Shown here in pieces: positions 26,793-35,400 of a DNA stretch of 64,000 nt (positions are counted from its first letter, which is position 1; each line of letters starts with the position of its first letter). Source of the DNA: Bradyrhizobium sp. Y36 (GTDB taxonomy: Bacteria > Pseudomonadota > Alphaproteobacteria > Rhizobiales > Xanthobacteraceae); NCBI RefSeq assembly GCF_002531575.1, contig NZ_NWTI01000004.1, positions 186,001 through 250,000 on the forward strand. Direction: 5' to 3'. The notes under the pieces are model-generated. The model made no database searches. It saw only the letters and a list, made by a program, of their open reading frames with translations, and had not been told where the DNA came from. The position numbers and the translations under genes are program-made.

Positions 26793-27260
26793 ATGCCAAC
26801 CACGCGACGACAATTTTTGAACCTTGCCGGAGGCGTGACGGTCGCCGGGACCGTCCCCATCGTCACCCTGCGTCCGCTCCGAGCGACACCAGCGATGCTC
26901 AACACTGCGATCCGCAACGTCGTCGGCGAAGCGCCAATTCGCACCGGCAAGGTGAAGCTCGACATTCCGCCGCTGGTCGAGAACGGAAACACCGTGCCGA
27001 TGACGGTGAGCGTCGCAAGCCCGATGACGGCCGACGACCACGTCAAGAGCATCCACGTCTTCAACGAGAAGAACCCGCAGCCGAACATCGGCAATTTCTA
27101 TCTCACTCCCTCCTCCGGCCGGGCCCAGGTCTCGACCCGGATCCGGCTCGCCGACACCCAGAAGGTGGTCGCGATTGCCCGCCTCTCTGACGACACCTTC
27201 TGGCAGGTTGCCGCCGACGTCGTCGTGACGCTGGCCGCCTGCACCGAGGAGATGAACTGA
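26793..27260 (+). CDS. soxY: SoxY-related carrier protein with an AAC-T-E arm in place of GGCGG
   Basis: A 155-residue SoxY homologue. A Tat signal (MPTTRRQFLNLAGGVTVAGT) is followed by an immunoglobulin-like carrier domain with DIPPLVENGNTVPMTVSVASPM near residues 57-78 and HVFNEKNPQPNIGNFYLTP near 88-106. In standard SoxY the substrate-bearing Cys lies in a C-terminal GGCGG arm. Here the arm is LAAC, with Cys150, followed by TEEMN. I recall a family named SoxY-related AACIE arm protein that this fits. The stop overlaps the soxZ start by one base, and no other frame encodes GGCGG, so the altered arm is genuine. Confidence 0.88.
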   Translation: MPTTRRQFLNLAGGVTVAGTVPIVTLRPLRATPAMLNTAIRNVVGEAPIRTGKVKLDIPPLVENGNTVPMTVSVASPMTADDHVKSIHVFNEKNPQPNIGNFYLTPSSGRAQVSTRIRLADTQKVVAIARLSDDTFWQVAADVVVTLAACTEEMN

Positions 27261-27577
27261 TGGCCGCGCTCATCAACGTTCCCGCCAAGGCCAAACGCGG
27301 CGATGTCATCGAACTCCGCGCACTGACCTCGCACATCATGGAGACAGGCTTCCGCCATACCGTGGACGGCAAGCTCGTGCCGCGCGATATCATCACGAGT
27401 TTCACCTGCCGCTACAATGGCGCCGAGATCTTTCGCGCCGACCTCTTTCCGGCGATCGCCGCGAATCCATACTTGTCCTTCTTCACCGTGGCCAAGGAGA
27501 GCGGCAAGTTCGAGTTCGAATGGATCGGCGACAACGGCTATTCGTCCACCGCATCGGCCTCGATCACCGTCGAATGA
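27260..27577 (+). CDS. soxZ: SoxZ, partner of the SoxY-type carrier
   Basis: A 105-residue protein without a signal peptide, as usual for SoxZ, which is exported with the Tat-bearing SoxY. Family features are INVPAKAKRGDVIELRALTSH at residues 5-25, ITSFTCRYNGAEIFRADLFPAIAANPY and the C-terminal WIGDNGYSSTASASITVE. It starts on the last base of the soxY stop codon and its own stop overlaps the soxA start, so the three genes are translationally coupled. Confidence 0.93.
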   Translation: MAALINVPAKAKRGDVIELRALTSHIMETGFRHTVDGKLVPRDIITSFTCRYNGAEIFRADLFPAIAANPYLSFFTVAKESGKFEFEWIGDNGYSSTASASITVE

Positions 27578-28353
27578 GCGTTTGGCGCGCGATAGCGGCG
27601 GCCGCACTGTTCGCCGCGGCCCCGGCCCTGCTCGCCGGCGAGATTCCGCCCGATGGGCGCCGGTCCGGCTATTCCTTCATGGGGCCGGAGACGCGCGCGA
27701 TGCAGGATGACGACACCTCAAATCCCGGCATGCTGTTCGTGCTCGACGGCGAGGCGTTGTGGGCCAAGAAGGCCGGCAGCGCGGAGAAAGCCTGCGCGGA
27801 TTGCCATGGCGATGCGCGCGGCAGCATGAAGGGGGTCGCGGCGCGCTACCCGGCCATCGACAAGGCGCTCGGCCGTCCTGTCACGCTCGACCAGCGGATC
27901 AACCTCTGCCGGTCCAATCACCAGCAGGCCACGCCTCTGCCTTACGAGAGCCGCGACCTCCTGGCGCTCTCCGCTTTCGTCGCCCATCAATCGCGCGGTG
28001 TCGCCATCACCGCTGGCGACGATCCCCAGGCAAGGCCGTTCGTCGAGCAAGGCCGCGACCTCTTCATGCGGCGGGAGGGCCAACTCAACCTCGCCTGCAG
28101 CAATTGCCACGACGACAATTTCGACAGGCGCCTCGCGGGCGCGCCCATCACGCAAGCACAACCGACCGGCTATCCGCTCTACCGCCTGGAATGGCAGACG
28201 CTGGGTTCGCTGGAGCGACGGCTGCGCAGCTGCATGAGCGGCGTGCGCGCCCAGGCCTATGATTACGGCTCGCCTGAGCTGGTCGCGCTCGAGCTCTATC
28301 TGATGTCGCGAGCACACGGCCTGCCGATGGAGACGCCGGCCGTACGGCCCTGA
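27574..28353 (+). CDS. soxA: SoxA, dihaem c-type cytochrome
   Basis: A 259-residue periplasmic cytochrome with a signal peptide (AIAAAALFAAAPALLAGE). Two haem motifs are present, CADCH at residues 74-78 and CSNCH at 175-179. Cys220 in RRLRSCMSGVRAQ is at the place of the active-site cysteine persulfide ligand of SoxA, and the C-terminal ELVALELYLMSRAHGLPMETPAVRP is typical. With SoxX it would attach a sulfur substrate to the carrier Cys of SoxY. It starts in an ATGA overlap with soxZ. It ends the cluster; no soxB or soxCD follows. Confidence 0.92.
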   Translation: MSVWRAIAAAALFAAAPALLAGEIPPDGRRSGYSFMGPETRAMQDDDTSNPGMLFVLDGEALWAKKAGSAEKACADCHGDARGSMKGVAARYPAIDKALGRPVTLDQRINLCRSNHQQATPLPYESRDLLALSAFVAHQSRGVAITAGDDPQARPFVEQGRDLFMRREGQLNLACSNCHDDNFDRRLAGAPITQAQPTGYPLYRLEWQTLGSLERRLRSCMSGVRAQAYDYGSPELVALELYLMSRAHGLPMETPAVRP

Positions 28354-28367
28354 TCCGATCCGTGCGC

Positions 28368-28649
28368 TCACCACCCCACGCGCAGTCCAACGCGTCCGCC
28401 GGCGACCCGCTGGTCGGGTCCATAGCCGATTCCACCGTTGAACTGCGTGTTCCGATTGAGGCGGAGTGCCGCATTGAGCGCAAGACCATTGGCCCGCTCG
28501 AAGGTGCCGTAGTTCATCGTCACGGCGAAGGTCTCGTCCGGCAGCAGCGTGGGCACGCCGGCCATGGCAAAGGCCATGGCGACGCCGCTGGTGGCCTTGC
28601 TGGTCCGGCTGCCGAGGTCGTCGAGACGGCCGTTGATGCTGGCCCGGAG
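28368..28649 (-). pseudogene. Remnant of a YadA-type trimeric autotransporter membrane anchor
   Basis: The frame encodes the C-terminal outer-membrane anchor of YadA-like adhesins: RTSKATSGVAMAFAMAGVPT, then LLPDETFAVTMNYGTFERANG and NAALRLNRNTQFNGGIGYG, ending in the expected GGRVGLRVGW. It is closed upstream by an in-frame TAG (28650-28652), and no signal peptide, head or stalk is found; beyond the stop the sequence is not recognisably adhesin. The only ATG (28575-28577) falls inside the anchor. I read it as the decayed 3' end of a deleted adhesin gene. A very short expressed anchor peptide is possible but unlikely. Confidence 0.65.
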
Positions 28650-28711
28650 CTATTCCGCGAATGGATCAATCAGCTGGGTTGACTTGCCTGCGCGCGCGGC
28701 CCGGAAAGAAA

Positions 28712-28742
28712 GTGGCCGGGCGACATCATGCCCCCCGGCCAC
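28712..28742 (-). terminator. Hairpin terminator downstream of the NCS2-type permease gene
   Basis: Arms GTGGCCGGG (28712-28720) and CCCGGCCAC (28734-28742). On the minus strand the stem is followed by TTTCTTTCC. It starts 20 bases after the permease stop codon. Confidence 0.6.
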
Positions 28743-28761
28743 TATCTCTGCTCGGCTTCTT

Positions 28762-30429
28762 CTACTCCGCAGGTGCGGCCGACATTTCCGGATGCGCGGC
28801 ATAGTGCTCGCTGGCGCCGAGCTTGCCGGCCGCGAACAGGCCGGCGGCCATCGCGGCGTAAGCCAGAGCGACCGCCGGCGTCACGCCGAAGCCAGCGCCG
28901 ATGCCGACGGCCTCGCCATGCATGAAGCCGAAATAGGTCAGCACCGCACCGACCAGCGCGAAGGCGGATGCCTTCTCGAAATCGCGCTCGATGATGAAGA
29001 CGCCGATCGCACCCAGGATGAGGCCGCCGAGGATGGAGCCGCCACCCATCACCTCGAGGCCGTGATAGAACACGCCCTGCTGTGGCAGCGCAGCGATCGC
29101 CGCAGCCTTCACGGCGTCGGCCTTGTCGGCGGCCATGCCGCCGACACTCGCCGCCGCGTTCATGGTCGAACCCAGCATGGTGTCGATCTGCAGCTTGGCC
29201 CAGGCGGCCAGATGCGGCGTCAACGCCAGCACGATCGCGGGCGCGTGCTTCACTGGCGTGGTTTGGAACGCCTGGGCACCGATCAGCATGCCGATGTAGA
29301 GCAGGATCGGCGAGATCGCGACGACGGGCACGAGTGCCAGCAGCACCGAGATGATGCCGAACCAGGCCAGCACGATCACCATGAGGCCGGTTGCAGCGGA
29401 GTAGCCGATGCGGCCGCCCATCGCCTTCCAGCCGGGATGGCCGATATAGACGGCGTTGATGAAGGGGTTGCCCATCAGGCAGCCGATCAGGCTGACGACG
29501 CCGTCGGCGGTGAGCACGCGCGTGGTCGGATATTCGTCGCCGGCGGCTTCCGCGCTCTCGACATTGTCCATGGCCTCGACGAGGTCGTAGATGCCGAACG
29601 GAATGGCGGTGACGAGGATGATGCCGAGGAATTCGAAGCCGGAGAAGACGTAGCCCACCGCCGGAATCGGCACCGAGAAGCCGAAATTCGCGAAGGCATC
29701 ACCGACACCCTTGATGCTCAATCCACCGAGATCGAGGCCGAACAGGTTCGAGCCCCAGGCGATGATCATGCCGGCCGCGATCGCGACGAGGCCTGCGGGA
29801 ATGCCGCGCCAATATTTTACGCCGCCGAACCAGCTCACCAGAATGATGGCGAAGCAGACCAGACCAATCTGCGGCGTCATGTACATCTCGAGCGCCGGCC
29901 GCATCGAGATGAAGGTGACGGAGACGCCGGCCAGCGTGCCGAGCAGCGCCGCGCGCGGCGTGATCTTGCGGATGAACGGCGCGATGAAGCCGCCGATCAT
30001 CAGGATGAAGCTCTGGAAGAACACCCAGACGAGGCCCGCCGACCACCCCTTCAGCGGATCGCCTGTCTTGATCGTGATCGGCAGCATGATCACGAAGGTG
30101 ACGATGAACATGTGCGGCACGCTGACGCCTGACGGCAGCGCGCAGACGTCGTCGCGGCCGGTCTTCTGCGCGAGCCGATAGGCAAGGTAGGCGTAGTAGA
30201 AGGTCGACAGGCACATCATCAGCCCGAGCGCGGGCAGGATGCGGCCGAAGACGAGGCTGTCAGGCATCTTCAGGACGAAGCGCAGCAGGCCCGTGAGCAC
30301 CAGCATGTTGACGAGGATGTTGGTGCCGAAGCCGAAAAACGCGTTCCAGTCGCCCGATGTCCATAGTGCCGGCTTAAAAGCGGACTTGTTCAGATCAGAA
30401 CTGCCGGCCGTCCCCGTCAATGTGCTCAT
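28762..30429 (-). CDS. NCS2-type (AzgA/xanthine-uracil-like) permease
   Basis: A 555-residue transporter with about twelve to fourteen helices. It resembles the AzgA branch of the nucleobase-ascorbate family (WTSGDWNAFFGFGTNILVNML at the N-terminus, PSGVSVPHMFIVTFVIMLP, GIYDLVEAMDNVESAEAAGDEYPTTR, and GNPFINAVYIGHPGWKAMGGR). Members import purines, pyrimidines or related N-rich rings with protons. It lies ten bases after the cysteine hydrolase gene in one operon; the pairing suggests uptake and breakdown of an amide-rich nitrogen compound. A segment near residue 440 (AADKADAVKAAAIAALP) is unusually polar and alanine-rich for a loop. Confidence 0.85.
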   Translation of the reverse strand: MSTLTGTAGSSDLNKSAFKPALWTSGDWNAFFGFGTNILVNMLVLTGLLRFVLKMPDSLVFGRILPALGLMMCLSTFYYAYLAYRLAQKTGRDDVCALPSGVSVPHMFIVTFVIMLPITIKTGDPLKGWSAGLVWVFFQSFILMIGGFIAPFIRKITPRAALLGTLAGVSVTFISMRPALEMYMTPQIGLVCFAIILVSWFGGVKYWRGIPAGLVAIAAGMIIAWGSNLFGLDLGGLSIKGVGDAFANFGFSVPIPAVGYVFSGFEFLGIILVTAIPFGIYDLVEAMDNVESAEAAGDEYPTTRVLTADGVVSLIGCLMGNPFINAVYIGHPGWKAMGGRIGYSAATGLMVIVLAWFGIISVLLALVPVVAISPILLYIGMLIGAQAFQTTPVKHAPAIVLALTPHLAAWAKLQIDTMLGSTMNAAASVGGMAADKADAVKAAAIAALPQQGVFYHGLEVMGGGSILGGLILGAIGVFIIERDFEKASAFALVGAVLTYFGFMHGEAVGIGAGFGVTPAVALAYAAMAAGLFAAGKLGASEHYAAHPEMSAAPAE

Positions 30430-30439
30430 GATAACGCCC

Positions 30440-31138
30440 CTATGTGGTCGAAACCTTCATTGCCTCCAGAACTGCGGCTGAATCCGCGACCCAGCCGAAG
30501 ATGCCGCCCTGGGCCTTGATCATCTTCAGGCCCATCTCGTGAAACTCGGGGAAGTAGGACGCGCAGCCGTCGGAGATGACGACGCAGCGATAGCCGCGGT
30601 CATTGGCCTCGCGCACCGTGGTGTTGACGCACACTTCGGTGGTGACGCCGCACACCAGGAGATTCTCGATGCCGTATTTCTCCAGCACGTCCGTGAGCTC
30701 GGTGGCGTAGAACGCGCCCTTGCCGGGCTTGTCGATCACGATCTCGCTGTCGAGCGGATAGAGCTCGGGGATGATGTTGTGGCCGGCTTCGCCGCGGATA
30801 AGAATGCGCCCCATCGGGCCGGGATCGCCGATGCGCAAGGACGGCGCGCCGCGTTCGACCTTTGCGGGCGGCGCGTCGGAGAGATCGGGCAGATGGCCCT
30901 CGCGGGTGTGGATCACCAGCATGCCGGTGTCGCGCGCCGCCTTCAGCACCTCGCCGATCGGCTTCACCGCGCGCGCGAGCTGGCCGACGTCGTTGCCGAG
31001 CGTCTCGCCGAAGCCGCCGGGCTCCATGAAGTCGCGCTGCATGTCGATGATGAGAAGCGCGGTGGCGGGCCAGTCGAGCTTGATCGGCTCAGGCTCGGCG
31101 CCGATGACGCCCCATGTCCGCTTGCTCGAGTCCAGCAT
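30440..31138 (-). CDS. Isochorismatase-like cysteine hydrolase, similar to biuret hydrolase
   Basis: A 232-residue amidohydrolase. The catalytic triad of the family is visible: Asp32 in [10 protein letters not shown], Lys137 in [10 protein letters not shown] and Cys170 in [19 protein letters not shown]. The [12 protein letters not shown] and [15 protein letters not shown] segments, and the IIPELYPLD stretch, closely follow biuret hydrolase (BiuH) as I remember it, though ureidoacrylate hydrolase (RutB) and related amidases share the fold. It would release ammonia from biuret or a similar compound. It is the first gene of an operon with an NCS2-type permease. Two inverted repeats lie just upstream of the start. 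Confidence 0.87.
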   Translation of the reverse strand: MLDSSKRTWGVIGAEPEPIKLDWPATALLIIDMQRDFMEPGGFGETLGNDVGQLARAVKPIGEVLKAARDTGMLVIHTREGHLPDLSDAPPAKVERGAPSLRIGDPGPMGRILIRGEAGHNIIPELYPLDSEIVIDKPGKGAFYATELTDVLEKYGIENLLVCGVTTEVCVNTTVREANDRGYRCVVISDGCASYFPEFHEMGLKMIKAQGGIFGWVADSAAVLEAMKVSTT

Positions 31139-31155
31139 GACGCCCGCCCCTCGCG

Positions 31156-31204
31156 AGAACTCTCTTGGCCAGAGTTCTGCAAGCGGCGTGCCATTGTGTA
31201 CAAT
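31156..31204 (-). promoter_or_regulatory. Two operator-like inverted repeats upstream of the cysteine hydrolase-permease operon
   Basis: AGAACTCT (31156-31163) and AGAGTTCT (31171-31178) form an eight-base inverted repeat with a seven-base spacer. Further upstream ATTGTGTACAAT (31193-31204) resembles the TTGT-N2-ACAA operators of GntR/FadR-type repressors. Both lie within 70 bases of the start codon, where an operator would act. The regulator is not in the immediate neighbourhood. Confidence 0.42.
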
Positions 31205-31351
31205 TGCGACGGAGCGCCAGTCGCGAGGGAATTCGTTGTGCGGTCAGAAACTTACGCCGGAGATCGGCGCCTGCTCATTCGCTGTGCGACGGCTTCGCGA
31301 AGGGCATTTGCCTAAGGGATGGGCGGTCTCGCGCATGGCGACACCTTGCGG

Positions 31352-32305
31352 CTACCGCCCCGCTCCATGGAGCTGCCGATACTCCTCCTCATACGGCGCG
31401 TAGGAATCCTTCAGCGTCGCCATGTTGAGCAGCATGGTCGCGACCACCGCGCCGGCCTTGTCGAACACGCGCGTCCTGGCCCAGGCGCTTTCGGTGCGGC
31501 GACTGCCGGAGAGCGCGACCACCTCGCGCTCGACCTCGTACTCCTCACCCTCGAACAGCGGCCCCTTCACCAGCCGGATCTCCTGGTCGGCGAACAAGCC
31601 GACGGCCGGGCCCTTGGTCGGCAGCGGATCCTCCTTGGAGCGGTACTGGAACAGCACGCTCAGCATCTCCATCGGGATGATGGGCCTGCGCCAGGGATTG
31701 TCGGCGCTGGAATAATAAGGCGAGTTCTCGGTGATGACGGCGAGCTTCTGCCTGAGGGAGAACGGATAGAGGTCGCCCATGTTCTGGTCGAACGCCATGC
31801 GCACCGTCTGCCGCTTGCTGGTATGGGCCACCTTCACGTCGCGCAGGATCACGGGGTCGGTGAGCGGTTTCAGTTCGCCGAGGCGCGCCTCGAGTGCGGT
31901 CGCGGCGTGCGGTTCACCGACCGAAGCCGTGCCGCGCAGCACCTCGGTGCCATCGCGCTTGACCATCTGGATCTGGCACTGGCGCGTCGCAGGCAGCGGC
32001 TTCGACAGGATCGCCTGCACCTCCTCGCCCTCGTAGCAGACGCTGCGATAATGCGCGGAGAGACAGCCGCTCTCGAACCAGGCCTGTCCCCACAGCCGCG
32101 CACCGAGTGGGGCAAACTGGCTGAAATGCGTCGGTCCCTCGATGGTGCCCCCCTCGAAGCCGAGCTTCTGCGCGGTCGCGTCGTCGTGGATGGAGGCGTG
32201 CGCATCGTAGGTTTGCGCCTGAAGCATCTGGCGCGGCTGCCGCCACGGGCCGATCAGCGACTCGGCCGTCTCGGTGATTTCAGTCTCGAACGCGTTTGCA
32301 GCCAT
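31352..32305 (-). CDS. MaoC-like double-hotdog-fold protein of unknown specificity
   Basis: A 317-residue soluble protein. The N-terminal half contains IHDDATAQKLGFEGGTIEGPTHFSQF, which resembles the hydratase motif of MaoC-type hotdog proteins, where Asp and His act on the acyl-CoA. The C-terminal half reads like a second hotdog domain (LPTKGPAVGLFADQEIRLVKG ... VALSGSRRTESAWARTRVFD). The length fits a double hotdog. It may be an enoyl-CoA hydratase or thioesterase-like protein; no firm substrate. GGAGG precedes the ATG by six bases. It is divergent from the indolepyruvate oxidoreductase gene. Confidence 0.7.
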   Translation of the reverse strand: MAANAFETEITETAESLIGPWRQPRQMLQAQTYDAHASIHDDATAQKLGFEGGTIEGPTHFSQFAPLGARLWGQAWFESGCLSAHYRSVCYEGEEVQAILSKPLPATRQCQIQMVKRDGTEVLRGTASVGEPHAATALEARLGELKPLTDPVILRDVKVAHTSKRQTVRMAFDQNMGDLYPFSLRQKLAVITENSPYYSSADNPWRRPIIPMEMLSVLFQYRSKEDPLPTKGPAVGLFADQEIRLVKGPLFEGEEYEVEREVVALSGSRRTESAWARTRVFDKAGAVVATMLLNMATLKDSYAPYEEEYRQLHGAGR

Positions 32306-32471
32306 TGGTGTCCTCCACAGACAGCCATGACTAGCAGGAGCGCCACGGATGCGGCTAGCCGTATTGACTTCGCCCACCCATGCTTTTGACTGCAACCATC
32401 CGCTTCGCAAGCCGCCTCTCTTTCCGCGGCGCAAAATCCCCGCCAGACCGAGAAGAACAAGGACCTTCGAA

Positions 32472-35400
32472 ATGACGCTGTTGCAGGTCGAGCTGGACGA
32501 CAAATATCGGCTCGAATCCAAGCGGATCTTCCTCTCCGGCACGCAGGCCCTGGTGCGATTGCCCATGCTGCAGCGCGAACGCGACCGGCTTCAGGGGCTC
32601 AACACCGGCGGCTTCATCTCCGGCTATCGCGGCTCCCCGCTTGGCATGTACGATCACGCGCTATGGCGCGCGAAGTCGCACCTCCAGCAGCACGACATCG
32701 CCTTCGTCCCCGGCCTGAACGAGGATCTGGCGGCGACCGCGGTCTGGGGCAGCCAGCAGGTCGGCCTGTTCCCCGGCGCCAAGGTCGATGGCGTGTTCGG
32801 CATCTGGTACGGCAAGGGCCCGGGCGTCGACCGCTCGGTCGATGCGCTCAAGCACGCCAATGCGGCCGGCACTTCGCGCAATGGCGGCGTGCTGGCGCTC
32901 GCCGGCGACGACCATGGCTGCCAGTCCTCGACGCTGGCGCATCAGAGCGAGCAGGTGTTCGCCGCCGCCCTGATCCCCGTGATCAATCCGGCGACGCTGC
33001 AGGACTATCTCGATCTCGGCCTCTACGGTTTTGCGCTATCGCGCTTCTCCGGCTGCTGGGTCGGCTTCAAGGCGATCAGCGAGACCGTGGAAAGCTCCGC
33101 GTCGATCGACAGCGACCCTGAGCGCATCAAGATCGTCATTCCCGATGATTTCGAGATGCCGCCCGGCGGCCTCAACATCCGCTGGCCCGATCCGCCGCTC
33201 GAGGCCGAGAAGCGCCTGTTCGGGCCGAAGATGGCCGCGGTGCAAGCCTTTGCCCGCGCCAACCAGCTCGACCGCATCGTGCTCGATTCAAAGCCGGCAA
33301 GGCTTGGCATCGTCGCGACCGGCAAGGCCTATCTCGATCTGCGCCAGGCGCTGGCTGACTTGGGGATCACCGACAAGGACGCGCAGGATCTCGGCCTTCG
33401 CATATACAAGGTCGCGCTGACCTGGCCGTTGGACGAGAGCGGCGCCAAGCGCTTCGCCGAAGGGCTTCAGGACGTGCTCGTGGTCGAGGAGAAGCGCGGC
33501 TTCATCGAAGACCAGCTGATGCGCATCCTCTACAACATCGATGCCTCGAAGCGCCCGACCGTCACCGGCAAGCGCGACGAGCGCGGCGCGCCGCTGCTGC
33601 CGAGCGAGGGCGAGCTGACCCCGACCATCGTCGCCGGCGCCGTGGTGGCGCGCTTGCGCAAGCTCGGCCATCACAGCCCGGTGCTGGAGCAGCGCCTCGC
33701 CCGGCTCGAGGCTTTCGACAATCCCGTCACCGCCACCACGCAGATCAAGCTCGCGCGCACGCCGTTCTTCTGCTCGGGCTGCCCGCACAACACCTCGACG
33801 CGCGTGCCCGAGGGCAGCCGCGCCATGGCCGGCATCGGCTGCCACGGCATGGCCCTGAGCATGCCGACCCGCCGCACCGACCTGATCTCGCATATGGGCG
33901 CGGAGGGCGTGAACTGGATCGGCCAGTCGCCCTTCACCAGCGAGAAGCACATCTTCCAGAATCTCGGCGACGGCACCTACACGCATTCCGGGCTTCTCGC
34001 CCTTCGTGCGGCATCGGCCGCCGGCATCAACATCACCTACAAGATCCTCTACAACGACGCCGTGGCGATGACCGGCGGCCAGCCGGCGGAAGGCGCCTTC
34101 AACGTCGCACAGATTGCGCATCAGGTCTGGGCCGAGGGCGTCAAGCGGCTCGCGATCGTCTCGGACGATCCCGCGAAATATCCTGAAGGCAATTACTTCC
34201 CGCAAGGCGCGACCATCCACCACCGCCGCGAGCTCGACGCCGTGCAGCGCGAGCTGCGCGACATCAGCGGCCTCACGGCCATCATCTACGATCAGACCTG
34301 CGCCGCGGAAAAGCGCCGCCGCCGCAAGCGCGGGCTCTATCCCGATCCCGCCAAGCGCGCCTTCATCAACGAGCTGGTCTGCGAAGGCTGCGGCGATTGC
34401 TCGCAGGCCTCCAACTGCGTCTCGGTGCAGCCGCTGGAAACCGAGTTCGGCCGCAAGCGCCAGATCGACCAGTCGAACTGCAACAAGGACTTTTCCTGCG
34501 TCGAGGGCTTCTGCCCGAGCTTCGTCACCGTGCATGGCGGCACGCTCAAGCGCATGAAGACCTCGGCGGTGGATTCCGGCCAGCTCTTCGCCGACCTGCC
34601 GCTGCCGCCCGCACGTGAGCTTGACGGCCCCTACAACATCCTCGTCACCGGCATCGGCGGCACCGGCGTCATCACCATCGGGGCCCTGCTCGGCATGGCC
34701 GCCCATGTCGACGGCCGCGGCTGCTCGGCGCTGGATTTCACCGGCCTGTCGCAGAAGAACGGCGCGGTGATGAGCCATGTCCGCATCGCACCGAAGCCGG
34801 AGGATATCTCGGCGGTCCGCATCACGACCGGCGGCGCCGACGTCATCCTCGGCTGCGACATGATCGTCTCGGCAGGTCCCTCCGCGCTCAGCCGCGCCGA
34901 GCGTGGCGTGACCAGGGCCTACATCAACGCCGACCTGCAGCCGACCGCGAGCTTCGTGCAGAATCCCGATCTCGACTTCGAGATGGGCACGATGCAGACC
35001 GTGCTGCGCGACGCCATCGGCGACAACAACCTCGACATCATCGACGCCACCGGCATTGCCGCCGCATTGATGGGCGACAGCATCGCGACCAATCCCTTCA
35101 TGCTCGGCTTTGCTTTCCAGAAGGGCGCGATCCCGCTGTCGCTGGAGGCCCTGCTCCGTGCCATCGAGATCAACGGCGCCGCGATCGAGATGAACAAGCT
35201 CGCCTTCACCTGGGGCCGCCTCGCCGCCCACGACATGGCGCGGGTGCGCAGCGTGCTGCAATTCAAGAACAGGGCCGCCGCACCGACCAAGTCGCTCGAC
35301 GATATCATTGCGACCCGCGCGGAATTCCTGACCTCCTATCAGGACAAGGCTTACGCCGACCGCTATCTCGCGGCCGTCGCCAAGGTGCGCAAGGCCGAGA

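Noticed and set aside
27230..27262. Possible frameshift hiding a GGCGG arm at the end of soxY
   Set aside because: Neither other frame encodes GGCGG, and the stop overlaps the soxZ start in the usual coupled fashion.
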